From contig JAMNXQ010000009.1 of NCBI GenBank assembly GCA_023653075.1, forward strand, positions 1 through 54,623: DNA of 54,623 nt, given 5' to 3'. The stretch comes from Algoriphagus sp. GTDB lineage: Bacteria > Bacteroidota > Bacteroidia > Cytophagales > Cyclobacteriaceae. The translations under genes and the position numbers were made by a program. The notes below the pieces were generated by a model. That model made no database searches. It was not told the origin of the DNA and saw only the letters and a program-made list of their open reading frames with translations. This document shows, one piece after another, positions 1 through 8,854 of this stretch. Each line of letters starts with the position of its first letter. Positions within the stretch are counted from its first letter, which is position 1.

Positions 1-588
1 TACGGAGCAGGAGGCAGCATGGATAGTATGCGGAAGTACCTCAAGGATGAATTTGGCAATCCTAGCCCGAATGGAGGCTATGGTACCGGCCTCAAAAAAG
101 ACATCCGCCGAATCTATGGATCCACCTTGGGTATGTCTGGCCGAGGGGAAAGTATTCCCCAGTACAGCAATTACTGCGAAATCGATCCAAATGTGGTCGA
201 CACTTACGGGATTCCAGTCCTTCGGTTCCATTACAAATGGACCGACCAGGAAATCAAGCAGGCCAAACACATGCAAGACACCTTTGAGGAGATATTGACC
301 AATGCAGGGGCAACACTCCTAGGGACCAAACCTGGGCCTGAGAGCATGTATGGACTTGCAGGCCCAGGACGCATTATCCACGAAGTAGGGACGACCCGCA
401 TGGGCACCGATCCCAAATCTTCAGTGGTCAATTCCAACTGCCAACTGCATAGCTGCAAAAACCTATTTGTGGTGGATGCAGGACCTTTTGTATCCCAAGC
501 AGACAAAAATCCAACTTGGACCATTTTGGCCTTGTCTTGGAGAACTTCCGATTACATCATCGAACAGCTCAAACAAAAAAACATCTAG
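1..588 (+). CDS. GMC family oxidoreductase, C-terminal part (5' end outside window)
   Basis: The reading frame is open from the first base, so the gene starts upstream of the window and only about 195 C-terminal residues are seen. They match the C-terminal domain of GMC (glucose-methanol-choline) flavoprotein oxidoreductases: the HEVGTTRMG stretch with the conserved His, then a VVDAGPF segment and an NPTWTILAL segment carrying the second catalytic position (Asn) of the family. The family oxidises sugar or polyol hydroxyls with FAD. A gluconate-2-dehydrogenase subunit 3 homologue starts 3 bases after the stop, so this is probably the large flavoprotein subunit of a periplasmic sugar dehydrogenase complex. 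The substrate cannot be read from the fragment. Confidence 0.88.
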   Translation, partial: YGAGGSMDSMRKYLKDEFGNPSPNGGYGTGLKKDIRRIYGSTLGMSGRGESIPQYSNYCEIDPNVVDTYGIPVLRFHYKWTDQEIKQAKHMQDTFEEILTNAGATLLGTKPGPESMYGLAGPGRIIHEVGTTRMGTDPKSSVVNSNCQLHSCKNLFVVDAGPFVSQADKNPTWTILALSWRTSDYIIEQLKQKNI

Positions 589-591
589 GCC

Positions 592-1287
592 ATGAATAGA
601 AGAGAAAATTTAAAACTACTCTTTGCGGGTTCTATAGGGGCAGGCTTGTTGCTAGGCTGCGAGCCTGAGCAAGTCAAATTGCAGGGGGAAGTATTCGGAA
701 CCCCTGGAGGTCGTACCGAGGAAGAAAAAGCCCGGGATGCCAAATTGCTTGCTGAAAAATTTTTCACGGAAGAAGAACTGAAGAAAATCACAACACTGGT
801 CGATCTCATTATGCCGGCTGACGATCAATCTCCTGCTGCCACTGCCTTAGGAGTACCTGCCTTTATCGAATTTATGATGAAGGATCAGCCCAGCATGCAA
901 ACACCCATGCGAGGTGGACTGATGTGGCTGGACTTTGAAGCTCAAGAATTATTTGGCAAAGGGTTCAATGACTTGGACGCCACCCAGGTACAAACCATCA
1001 TCGACCTGGTCGCCTGGCCAGATAAAGCCGGTGAGGACTACCAAGGAGGAGTACGCTGGTTCAACATGCTTCGCAACCTCACTTGTTCTGGGTATTTTTC
1101 CACCCAAGAAGGCTGGAACTACATGGGCTACCAAGGCAACGTGCCTAACGTCTGGGATGGAGTACCTGCTGCGGTACTTACCAAACATGGCCTATCCAAT
1201 CCTGAAAAATATGCTGGGGTATACCTCAAACCAGATGACCGGAGTAAGGTGGCCGTCTGGGATGAGGCAGGCAACTTGATTGGCTAA
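592..1287 (+). CDS. Gluconate 2-dehydrogenase subunit 3 family protein
   Basis: A 231-residue protein of the gluconate 2-dehydrogenase subunit 3 family, the small partner of GMC flavoprotein dehydrogenases. The N-terminus has a twin-arginine-like start (NRRENLK), a hydrophobic stretch and a lipobox-like LLLGC around residues 19-23. This suggests Tat export and lipid anchoring, probably carrying the folded flavoprotein along. The rest shows the family pattern: a helix with LVDLIMPAD, then an FIEFMMKDQ segment and conserved aromatic residues. It lies 3 bases after the GMC gene, so the two should be co-transcribed and co-translated. The pairing supports a membrane-attached sugar-oxidising complex. 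Confidence 0.85.
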   Translation: MNRRENLKLLFAGSIGAGLLLGCEPEQVKLQGEVFGTPGGRTEEEKARDAKLLAEKFFTEEELKKITTLVDLIMPADDQSPAATALGVPAFIEFMMKDQPSMQTPMRGGLMWLDFEAQELFGKGFNDLDATQVQTIIDLVAWPDKAGEDYQGGVRWFNMLRNLTCSGYFSTQEGWNYMGYQGNVPNVWDGVPAAVLTKHGLSNPEKYAGVYLKPDDRSKVAVWDEAGNLIG

Positions 1288-1434
1288 AAAATGGTAGGCT
1301 AAACCAAAACGTCGCATTTCAATTTCAAACCAACTGGGGCCAACTACCTTTTACCCTGACAAATATTGGGTTCATCTAATTTTCAATTCGAATCCATCCT
1401 GAATTTCTAACTTGAAATACTTATTCTATCCACT

Positions 1435-3945
1435 ATGAAAAAATCAACCCTTGCCTTCTTGCTTTTTGGTGGGCTCCTATCCCTTGAAGTTGGTGCACAG
1501 ACCATCGCACCAACCACAGAAAAGGCACTTCAGGAGTCCATAAACAAGCATAGCGCTTTACTTTCTTCTTCACCTTTGGCTGAATTTAAAGCCAAAAACG
1601 TAGGGCCTACCAATATGTCTGGCCGAATCATCGACATCGAGGTTGCCACCAATCCCAACACCTTTTATGTGGCTGCTGCTTCGGGTGGGGTTTGGAAAAC
1701 TACCGACAATGGACAGTCATTTGCTCCTATTTTTGATCACCAGGCTGCGCTAGGCATCGGTGCCATGGCGCTATCCAAATCCAACAACGAGGTGCTTTGG
1801 GTAGGTACAGGAGAAAGCAATTCAAGCCGATCTACCTACGCAGGAGCCGGTCTTTACAAATCCGTAGATGGAGGAAAAAGCTGGCAGATGATGGGCTTGC
1901 TTCACTCCCACCACATCGGACAGATTCAAGTTCACCCAACCAACCCCGACATTGTGTGGGTGGGCTCCATGGGGGCTTTGTATTCCAAAAATAAAGAAAG
2001 GGGTCTCTACAAGACTGTTGATGGAGGCAAAACCTGGAAAAAGGTCCTTTACATCGACGACAATACCGGGGTCATTGACATCAAATTGCATCCGACCAAT
2101 CCAAACATTCTTCTTGCAGCAAGCTGGGAACGAATCCGCCAGGCGCATGACTTTATTGGCAATGGCAAGGGTTCTACCATCTGGAGATCTGAAGATGGAG
2201 GCGATACCTGGAAAAAATCCGTAAATGGATTTCCACAGGATGAATTCGTAGGAAGAATCGGCTTTGACTTTAGCCTTTCCAGTCCAGACGTGGTCTATGC
2301 CCTTTTGGACAATCAAGGCAAATCAGATAAGCCGGCTCCTGCTCCAAGACAGCGTGGCAATCAACAGCAGGAAGAGAATCCTTTGAAGCTAGAAGATTTT
2401 GCAAGCATGACCTTGGATCAGGCCTTGGCCTTGGAAGACAAGAAATTGGAGTCTTTTCTACGCAGAAACCAGTTTGCTAGCAAATACACCCCTGCAGAAC
2501 TGAAGCGCCAACTCAAGACTGGTAAAATCACCACTACCCAAATTGCCAACTACCTAGGCGGAGCAGTAGATGCGAATGCAGCTATGTTTGGTGCTCCAAT
2601 TAAAGGTGCTGAGGTATACCGATCTACGGACAGTGGTAAAAACTGGTCCCTCGTATCTGAATCAGATATCACCCAATTGTACAATTCTTACGGATATTGG
2701 TTTGGTGAAATTCGTGTCAGCACCAGCGACGAAAATGAAATTTTTGTACTCGGTGTACCGCTATTGGTTTCACGAGATGGTGGAAAGAATTTTTTCCGTA
2801 CCGACTCAATAGGCAGACCTCACTCCGACCATCAGGCCATGTGGATCAATCCTAAGGACAGCAAGCATATTCTTTTGGGTAACGATGGAGGTTTGTACAG
2901 AAGTTACGGCGGAGGATCTCGTTGGGATCACTTGAATACCCAAATGCCGATCTCCCAGTTTTATTCCATCATGGTAGACAATGCCACACCATACAACATT
3001 TATGGTGGCATGCAAGACAATGGGGTATGGTATGGCAAGTCCACCAATGCACCTGAAGATCCTTGGGAGTCTCTATATGGAGGTGACGGCATGGTCGTGG
3101 CAGTCGATACGCGCAACAACGACATCGTCTACACTGGGTCCCAATTTGGAAACTATGTTCGAATCAATAAAAAGACGAATGAGCGCAAGCGCATCACTCC
3201 AGGTCACGATATCGGGAAGGCTCCAAACCGTTGGAACTGGAGAACCCCAGCGGAGTTGAGCTACCACAACCAAGACATCGTGTACATGGGCTCGCAGTAC
3301 GTATATCAGTCCCTAGATCAAGGAAATACCTGGACCACGATCTCTCCAGATCTAACCAAAAATCAAAAAAGTGGAAATGTGCCTTTTGCTACGCTATCCG
3401 TAGTGGAAGAATCTCCTTTGGAATTTGGAACCCTCTATGCAGGTTCGGATGACGGAAATGTCTGGGTAACGCGCAACAATGGTGGCAGCTGGACTAGCTT
3501 GAATGCTGGCCTTCCTCAAGATCGTTGGGTGAGCAGCATCTCTCCTTCGGCTACCAAAGAGGGGCTAGTTTACATTACGCTCAATGGCTACCGTTACGAT
3601 GAGTTTACCGCCTATGTCTACAAAAGCGAAGACTATGGCAAAACTTGGACGTCCATCGCATCCAACCTCCCTAATGAGTCGGTAAACATCATCATTGAAG
3701 ATCCAAAGATGCCCAATCTACTTTATTTGGGAACAGACCATGGCTTGTATGTAAGTTTGGATACAGGAAAAAACTGGAACCTATTCCAAGGCCAAATCCC
3801 GAATGTAGCCATCTACGACATGGTCATCCAGGACCGTGAAAACCACCTAGTGATCGGTACTCACGGCCGAAGTGTCTATGTAGTGGATCTGAAGCCTATC
3901 TACAAGTGGGCTACACCAGCTCCCTTGGTGATGGAGAACAAATAA
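1435..3945 (+). CDS. Secreted BNR/Asp-box beta-propeller protein (VPS10/sortilin-like, glycosyl hydrolase-like)
   Basis: An 836-residue exported protein with a signal peptide ending near VGAQ (about residue 22). At least nine Asp-box/BNR motifs of the form S-x-D-x-G-x-T-W are spread along the chain (for example KSVDGGKSW, KTVDGGKTW, RSEDGGDTW, KSEDYGKTW), which indicates one or two large beta-propellers like those of sortilin/VPS10 and exo-sialidase-like folds. Bacteroidota homologues are usually labelled glycosyl hydrolase, but no catalytic residues can be assigned. A lower-complexity insert rich in Pro, Gln and Arg sits around residues 300-320. The gene is monocistronic and has its own terminator just downstream. 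It acts in the periplasm or at the surface; substrate unknown. Confidence 0.8.
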   Translation: MKKSTLAFLLFGGLLSLEVGAQTIAPTTEKALQESINKHSALLSSSPLAEFKAKNVGPTNMSGRIIDIEVATNPNTFYVAAASGGVWKTTDNGQSFAPIFDHQAALGIGAMALSKSNNEVLWVGTGESNSSRSTYAGAGLYKSVDGGKSWQMMGLLHSHHIGQIQVHPTNPDIVWVGSMGALYSKNKERGLYKTVDGGKTWKKVLYIDDNTGVIDIKLHPTNPNILLAASWERIRQAHDFIGNGKGSTIWRSEDGGDTWKKSVNGFPQDEFVGRIGFDFSLSSPDVVYALLDNQGKSDKPAPAPRQRGNQQQEENPLKLEDFASMTLDQALALEDKKLESFLRRNQFASKYTPAELKRQLKTGKITTTQIANYLGGAVDANAAMFGAPIKGAEVYRSTDSGKNWSLVSESDITQLYNSYGYWFGEIRVSTSDENEIFVLGVPLLVSRDGGKNFFRTDSIGRPHSDHQAMWINPKDSKHILLGNDGGLYRSYGGGSRWDHLNTQMPISQFYSIMVDNATPYNIYGGMQDNGVWYGKSTNAPEDPWESLYGGDGMVVAVDTRNNDIVYTGSQFGNYVRINKKTNERKRITPGHDIGKAPNRWNWRTPAELSYHNQDIVYMGSQYVYQSLDQGNTWTTISPDLTKNQKSGNVPFATLSVVEESPLEFGTLYAGSDDGNVWVTRNNGGSWTSLNAGLPQDRWVSSISPSATKEGLVYITLNGYRYDEFTAYVYKSEDYGKTWTSIASNLPNESVNIIIEDPKMPNLLYLGTDHGLYVSLDTGKNWNLFQGQIPNVAIYDMVIQDRENHLVIGTHGRSVYVVDLKPIYKWATPAPLVMENK

Positions 3946-3963
3946 GAATCCTTTTTAACAGCA

Positions 3964-3999
3964 AAGCCCTTCCAAAATTGAATTTGGAAGGGCTTTTTT
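3964..3999 (+). terminator. Rho-independent terminator after the BNR protein gene
   Basis: A 13-base inverted repeat beginning AAGCCCTTCC, with a short ATTGAA loop, is followed by six T. It lies 19 bases after the BNR gene stop. Confidence 0.9.
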
Positions 4000-4036
4000 A
4001 TGGATTTAAGCTCGGCTTAGATTGAGGAGTTGAAGG

Positions 4037-4636
4037 TTAGAATAATTTAAACCCTACCGAAAGCACCCATTGATTGAGTCGGTTGTCCGCGGTGTAGGAA
4101 CCCACATTCTCTGTGAATCTACTCAAACCTCCCTCGTATTTTCCTTCAATGGAAAGGTTACCTAGATCCACGCCAACACCCGTTTGGTAGCCAAGAGTAG
4201 CCTTTTTGAAATCTATATTTTGGACGGTAGTACCCGCATCTTCCAAAGAAGAATCAATATTAAAGCTTGCAATAGGTCCTGCCATGATTCGAATTACTTT
4301 CAACATTCTAAATCCAGCCATTACAGGTACATCCAAGCGATTGAACTTAGCTTCGTATTGAGTCGGAGAAATACTGCTTACTGGAGGCAATTCAAGCTTA
4401 AATTTTCCGCTAGTCTGTGTAAACAAAACCTCAGGCTGAACAAAAAATCCAACTCCATTAATCCGAGCAAACACGCCTAGGTGATACCCCATTTGGGCAT
4501 CGCTAGGAACCAGCTGCTCTCCTTCAAAATTTACTTGCGTACTACTCAATCCCCCTTTGATGCCAAAGCCAGCCTTTTGGGCATATCCGGAGAGTGAACT
4601 CAGGGAAACTAAGACGATTAAAACTAGCTTTTTCAT
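4037..4636 (-). CDS. Outer membrane beta-barrel protein (PorT-like)
   Basis: A 199-residue protein with a signal peptide (hydrophobic residues 3-18, likely cleavage after GYAQ). Alternating beta strands with the opening GFGIKGGLSSTQVNF and the ending WVLSVGFKLF, with a terminal Phe, are typical of small eight-stranded barrels of the PorT/OMP_b-brl family in Bacteroidota. Its function is unknown; such proteins are often annotated only as porin family or PorT. It faces the BNR gene tail to tail across the terminator, and nothing on its 5' side suggests an operon. Confidence 0.75.
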   Translation of the reverse strand: MKKLVLIVLVSLSSLSGYAQKAGFGIKGGLSSTQVNFEGEQLVPSDAQMGYHLGVFARINGVGFFVQPEVLFTQTSGKFKLELPPVSSISPTQYEAKFNRLDVPVMAGFRMLKVIRIMAGPIASFNIDSSLEDAGTTVQNIDFKKATLGYQTGVGVDLGNLSIEGKYEGGLSRFTENVGSYTADNRLNQWVLSVGFKLF

Positions 4637-4818
4637 GGTCCTTCAATTTTAGTTGGAAAATAAAAGTACTACCACACATACAATTCTTCTGCCAAAACGA
4701 AGCAAGAAGACCTTTAGTGTACGTTTTTTTAAATCAAAAGTTCCTCAGATCTGAAACAAGTCCAAGTAGGATGGAAAAAACTAAAATCTGAATTAAATGA
4801 TCCGAGGCAGTTCCTAAA

Positions 4819-5754
4819 TCAAGAAGAGGCAATGGCAATTTGTTTTGCCAAAATACCGATGCCCTCCATGAATGTTTTAGGACGATAACCCAACTCATCG
4901 ATTGCCTTTTGGATCACAAATCCTGTCTTCATCGGTCGACGAGCCGGCTGCGTAAAACGGGTAGAATCCGTGCGAACAATCAACTCCTTGTTTAAGCAAA
5001 AGAAATCGGCAGTCTGCATTGCCATATCGTAAGGAGTTAGCAATTCGGATCCTGAAATGTTGAATACACCTGTGGCTCCTTGCTCGGCAATTAAAATACA
5101 TCCTGCAGCCAAATCCTCAGCCAAGGTGGGGGTCCGCTCCTGATCGTCCACCACCTGAATCTGCTTGCCCGCTTCCAAAGAAGACTTCACCCAGAGAATG
5201 ATGTTGGATCTACTCAAATCATTGGCAAGGCCATAAACCAAAACGGTCCGAGCAATCGCCCATTTCAAGGAAGAGCCTTTGATGAGCTCCTCTCCTTCCA
5301 ACTTCGTTTGCCCATAGTAATTGACTGGATCAGGCAGCGCTTCCTCCGTGTAGGGATTGTGCCCATCCTCCCCCGAAAAAATAAAATCTGTAGACACAAA
5401 AATAAAGTGACTGCCAATCTTCTCTGCCGCTTGCACCAAATAAGAGGTTGCTAGCACATTGGCGCGGTAACAGCCCTCCTGATTTTTTTCACAGTCATCC
5501 ACATGAGTCATCGCTGCTCCATGAATCAATACATCCGGACGAAGCTGTGCCAAAGCAGCATCTACCTCCTGCTCATTTTCAATATCCAAACTCAGGTACG
5601 TAAACCCTGCACCCGAGAGTCTGCAGGCACCTCTACCCGTAGCAATCACGGCAAAATTTCCTTGTGCTACAAGCTGCTCTACCAGCTTCTGACCCAACAA
5701 GCCATTGGCTCCTGTGATCAATATTTTCGGTTTATTGGACGACGGGATAGACAT
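4819..5754 (-). CDS. SDR family NAD-dependent epimerase/reductase (RmlD-like)
   Basis: An extended short-chain dehydrogenase of about 311 residues, similar to dTDP-4-dehydrorhamnose reductase (RmlD) and its relatives. The nucleotide-binding motif TGANGLLG is at residues 14-21, and the YGQTK catalytic motif (Tyr147, Lys151) follows an FVSTDFIF segment. The ATG at 5754 was chosen over an upstream ATG at 5796 because it places the Rossmann motif at the usual distance; the extra 14 residues are very basic and lie inside the cyclophilin gene. The coding region overlaps the end of that gene by 23 bases, so it is translationally linked as the last gene of the minus-strand operon. The sugar substrate is not identifiable, and no rmlA, rmlB or rmlC genes are nearby. 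Confidence 0.8.
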   Translation of the reverse strand: MSIPSSNKPKILITGANGLLGQKLVEQLVAQGNFAVIATGRGACRLSGAGFTYLSLDIENEQEVDAALAQLRPDVLIHGAAMTHVDDCEKNQEGCYRANVLATSYLVQAAEKIGSHFIFVSTDFIFSGEDGHNPYTEEALPDPVNYYGQTKLEGEELIKGSSLKWAIARTVLVYGLANDLSRSNIILWVKSSLEAGKQIQVVDDQERTPTLAEDLAAGCILIAEQGATGVFNISGSELLTPYDMAMQTADFFCLNKELIVRTDSTRFTQPARRPMKTGFVIQKAIDELGYRPKTFMEGIGILAKQIAIASS

Positions 5755-6577
5755 AGCCAAATTCTTTTTCGATTTTCTTTCGTGACATTTTTTCAACGGT
5801 CACCTTCATGATTACGGGCTCCAAAGGAACCTCCCGATTCGTCTTCTCAGCGGCAATTTTATCGACCACCTCCAAGCCTTGGATCACCTGACCAAAGACG
5901 GTATACTCAAAATCCAGGTGAGGAGTCCCTCCAAGTTCGGCATAAACCTTGATTTGTTCTGAACTGTAATCTTTGGTGAGTTTCAAGGATAAGGTTTTGG
6001 CGATATCGTCCCTTTTGGAAAGCAAAAGTTGCGTCAAACTATCCATTTTCCCCTCCTGATACAGTCGCGTGTACTCTTCCTTCATCTGCTTTTGGCTTTC
6101 CAATTGCATGTACTGGAAGACTGCCTTTTGCAATGCTGTAAAATCGGTAGTCAACTCTTGCTCCGCATAGGTCCTTCCTTGTACAATGTAAAACTGGGAG
6201 CCATTGCTCCGTTTTTGAGGATTGCTATCATCTCCTTCACGCGCGGCAGCAAGCATTCCCTTGGTGTGCACATGATTGCGTCGAATCTCCGCAGGAAGTG
6301 TTGGCCAATTTTGGTAAGCAAGGCTTTCCTTAGTGAATACATCTCCTCCTTGAACCATAAAGCCCTGAATTACCCGATGAAACTGGGTAGAATCAAATCG
6401 ACCCGCTTCAGCAAGGTCAAGAAAATTCTCCTTATGCACCGGAGTATCGTCAAAAAGAATGGCCTTGATCTCACCATGTCGGGTGGAAATGGTGACCACA
6501 TAATCCTTGTCTTTGCCACAAGCCGAAAAACTCAGCAAAGAAAGGATAAAGAATAAAATCCGCATTTTCTGGTTCAT
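5732..6577 (-). CDS. Peptidyl-prolyl cis-trans isomerase, cyclophilin type (lipoprotein)
   Basis: A 281-residue cyclophilin-type isomerase with a lipoprotein signal (hydrophobic run, then SFSAC near residue 20), probably anchored in the periplasm to help protein folding. Family motifs are FHRVIQGFMVQGGD, then NGSQFYIVQG, then YTVFGQVIQGLEVVDKI. Between the last two sits an insertion of roughly 85 charged, helical residues absent from minimal cyclophilins, common in Bacteroidota versions. An alternative start four codons later (MRILFF) would give a more usual signal peptide. The start lies 1 base from the end of hemC, inside the seven-gene operon. Confidence 0.88.
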   Translation of the reverse strand: MNQKMRILFFILSLLSFSACGKDKDYVVTISTRHGEIKAILFDDTPVHKENFLDLAEAGRFDSTQFHRVIQGFMVQGGDVFTKESLAYQNWPTLPAEIRRNHVHTKGMLAAAREGDDSNPQKRSNGSQFYIVQGRTYAEQELTTDFTALQKAVFQYMQLESQKQMKEEYTRLYQEGKMDSLTQLLLSKRDDIAKTLSLKLTKDYSSEQIKVYAELGGTPHLDFEYTVFGQVIQGLEVVDKIAAEKTNREVPLEPVIMKVTVEKMSRKKIEKEFGYVYPVVQ

Positions 6578-6578
6578 A

Positions 6579-7511
6579 TCAATGAGGGGACTGTTTGATT
6601 TGTTCTAAAATTGTTTTTCCTCCCGCTTGGAGGACTTGCCTGGCCAAGGACTCACCCAACTGCACAGCTTGACTAGCCGGACCACTCACTTCGAGTACGA
6701 TGCGCTGCTGTCCATCCAAACTCACAATCCCTCCTTTGATTTGAACCTGATTTTCTGCAAGTGTGGCCAAAGCAAAAACTGGAATGCTGCATCCCCCTTC
6801 CAAAATCCGGAGGTAGGCACGCTCGGCCAGCAGGCAAACTTGGGTCGCCGAATCGTTGCAAGCAGCAACGATGGTATCCCGAAGCTGGGGATCAAGGCTC
6901 GTGGATGCCTCAATAGCAATGGATCCTTGACCCACAGCAGGAATAAATTCATTCAAATCTAGATGTGCGGCCAAAAGGTCCGAGTAACCCATCCGATGTA
7001 CTCCAGCATAAGCCAAGAGTAGCGCATCACAATGCCCTTCCTCCATTTTTCGAATTCGGGTTTGAAGATTTCCTCTCACCTCCACGGTTTTTACCTGAGG
7101 ATAAAAATGCTTGAGCGTCGCAATTCTTCGCGTTGAAGAAGTGCCCACCACCAAGTTGGCATCACTCAAGGAAACTCCTTTCTTCGTAGAAAGCAGCACA
7201 TCCTGAGCCTGTTCGCGTGCCGAAAAGGCAATCAACTCCAAGCCTTCCCCCAAACTGGAGGGCATGTCTTTTGCCGAATGAACTGCGATGGTAATGCTTC
7301 CATCCAACAATTGGTCTTCCAATTCTTGGGTAAAAACCCCCTTGGAACCAATCTTTGAAATGGAAACATCCAATACCTGATCCCCTTTGGTATCGATCGG
7401 AACAATCTCTGTTGCCAATCCCGCTTTTTGGAGCAAGTCTGCCACATGGTACGCTTGCCAAAGGGCAAGTTTACTGGCGCGTGTTCCGATTTTTATAAGC
7501 TGATGACTCAC
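6579..7511 (-). CDS. hemC: Hydroxymethylbilane synthase (porphobilinogen deaminase)
   Basis: A 310-residue enzyme that joins four porphobilinogen units into hydroxymethylbilane for haem synthesis. It begins with the family pattern [13 protein letters not shown], has HSAKDMPSS in the substrate-binding region, [10 protein letters not shown], and EGGCSIPV, whose Cys241 should carry the dipyrromethane cofactor. Length and motifs are complete. The ATG overlaps the rimK stop by 4 bases, so the two are translationally coupled. Two more haem genes (hemE, hemB) lie elsewhere in this window rather than in one haem operon. Confidence 0.97.
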   Translation of the reverse strand: MSHQLIKIGTRASKLALWQAYHVADLLQKAGLATEIVPIDTKGDQVLDVSISKIGSKGVFTQELEDQLLDGSITIAVHSAKDMPSSLGEGLELIAFSAREQAQDVLLSTKKGVSLSDANLVVGTSSTRRIATLKHFYPQVKTVEVRGNLQTRIRKMEEGHCDALLLAYAGVHRMGYSDLLAAHLDLNEFIPAVGQGSIAIEASTSLDPQLRDTIVAACNDSATQVCLLAERAYLRILEGGCSIPVFALATLAENQVQIKGGIVSLDGQQRIVLEVSGPASQAVQLGESLARQVLQAGGKTILEQIKQSPH

Positions 7512-8413
7512 TGTTTTTCTCGTTTTGACGTTTTCTTCACCACACTTTCCACCACAAATTTGATGATTTCGGCGGCAACATTCACCCCGGTAGCACCTTC
7601 AATTCCTTCCAAGCCGGGCGAACTATTGACTTCCAAAATCAACGGGCCTCGTGCAGATTGAAGCATGTCCACTCCTGCTACATCCAGGCCTAAGGCCTTG
7701 GCCGCATTGAGCGCAGCCTGTTTTTCTGCTCGGCTCAATTTAATGACGGTCGCCACTCCTCCGCGATGAAGGTTGGAACGAAACTCTCCTTCTGCCCCTT
7801 GTCGCTTCATCGCCCCCACCACCTTTCCATTGACCACAAAGGCACGGATGTCAGCACCCTTTGCTTCTTTGATATATTCCTGAACAATAATTCTGGCCTT
7901 CAGCCCGTGAAATGCCTCCACCACAGACTGGGCTGCTTTCTTGGTCTCAGCCAAGACTACGCCCAATCCCTGCGTCCCTTCCAATAACTTGATGATGACA
8001 GGAGCCCCACTCACTTGTTCGATCAATTGCTTCTCTCCCCCTTTGGAAAAGTTCGTAAAGGCCGTCTTGGGCATCCCCAATCCATTTTTTGAGAGAATCT
8101 GTAAACTCCTCAACTTATCTCTACTGCGTACAATCGCCTGCGAGGTCACTGCTGAGAATGACCCCATCAGTTCAAATTGACGAACGACTGCCGTGCCATA
8201 AAAAGTCACGGATGCTCCAATCCGAGGAATGATGGCATCCACTCCTTCGAGCCGCTGCCCTTTGTAGATGATCGATGGACCCTCCTGCTCAATGATTAAA
8301 TCACAGAGACTATGGTCTACCACCATCGCTTCATGTCCCGCCTTTTGGATTTCTTCCATCAGGCGTTGGGTAGAGAATAACTTGGGGTTCCTCGAAAGGA
8401 CAGCAATTTTCAT
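7508..8413 (-). CDS. rimK: RimK family alpha-L-glutamate ligase (ribosomal protein S6 modification)
   Basis: A 301-residue ATP-grasp ligase of the RimK family, which adds glutamate residues to the C-terminus of ribosomal protein S6. It starts with [18 protein letters not shown], has an [12 protein letters not shown] segment typical of Rim[19 protein letters not shown] in the ATP-grasp fold, and the metal-binding [14 protein letters not shown] near the C-terminus. It overlaps hemC downstream and the RimB-like protease gene upstream, each by 4 bases. Pairing with a retropepsin-like protease mirrors the rimABK arrangement described in Pseudomonas. Confidence 0.94.
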   Translation of the reverse strand: MKIAVLSRNPKLFSTQRLMEEIQKAGHEAMVVDHSLCDLIIEQEGPSIIYKGQRLEGVDAIIPRIGASVTFYGTAVVRQFELMGSFSAVTSQAIVRSRDKLRSLQILSKNGLGMPKTAFTNFSKGGEKQLIEQVSGAPVIIKLLEGTQGLGVVLAETKKAAQSVVEAFHGLKARIIVQEYIKEAKGADIRAFVVNGKVVGAMKRQGAEGEFRSNLHRGGVATVIKLSRAEKQAALNAAKALGLDVAGVDMLQSARGPLILEVNSSPGLEGIEGATGVNVAAEIIKFVVESVVKKTSKREKQ

Positions 8414-8850
8414 TTCTTTTTGCGGTAGGGTTTACCTAAGTTGGTCTTGGATACATCTACAAGAAATCTTCCCCGTAGAATTTTTCTCCCAAGCAAAATC
8501 GAATTTTTCATGCTTGAGCGATCGGTAAGTGTAAACTCGGCACGGAAAGTTTCTCCTGCCAGCTGTAATTTGGTTTCAATGAGGTAACGCACCTCAGCTT
8601 GTCCAAAGGAATTCTTTACTTTCTTCTCTCGGAAGGATTCAAAAGCCAGGGTTTTTCCCGTGTACTTTTGGTGGTCAGGCATCAAAATTTTGAAATAGAG
8701 TGTTTTTCGACCTGCTACCTCCTCAATCCGAATTTCCTCCGCATGCAAACTGCTCGTGTAGGCTCCCGTATCAATTTTGGCAGCTACGAGATTTAAGCCA
8801 AGTTCAGGAAGTGTGATTTTTTCTTTTCGCCCAAGAACCTTCTTTTCCAT
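8410..8850 (-). CDS. RimB/RimK-associated retropepsin-like zinc protease family protein
   Basis: A 146-residue protein of the DUF785/ATP-dependent zinc protease family, a retropepsin-like fold. The active-site type motif [14 protein letters not shown] (Asp-Thr-Gly) lies near residues 25-38, and a second conserved [15 protein letters not shown] segment near residues 110-124. In Pseudomonas the equivalent RimB works with the S6 glutamate ligase RimK. Here the stop overlaps the rimK start by 4 bases, strong evidence that the two act together. It starts 4 bases after the holB stop. The biochemical activity (protease or peptidase on poly-glutamate tails) is inferred from the family. Confidence 0.85.
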   Translation of the reverse strand: MEKKVLGRKEKITLPELGLNLVAAKIDTGAYTSSLHAEEIRIEEVAGRKTLYFKILMPDHQKYTGKTLAFESFREKKVKNSFGQAEVRYLIETKLQLAGETFRAEFTLTDRSSMKNSILLGRKILRGRFLVDVSKTNLGKPYRKKK

Positions 8851-8854
8851 CTCA

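Noticed and set aside
4037..4636. PorT secretion component proper
   Set aside because: Only the barrel layout matches; no gliding or type IX secretion genes are near, so it is called PorT-like only.
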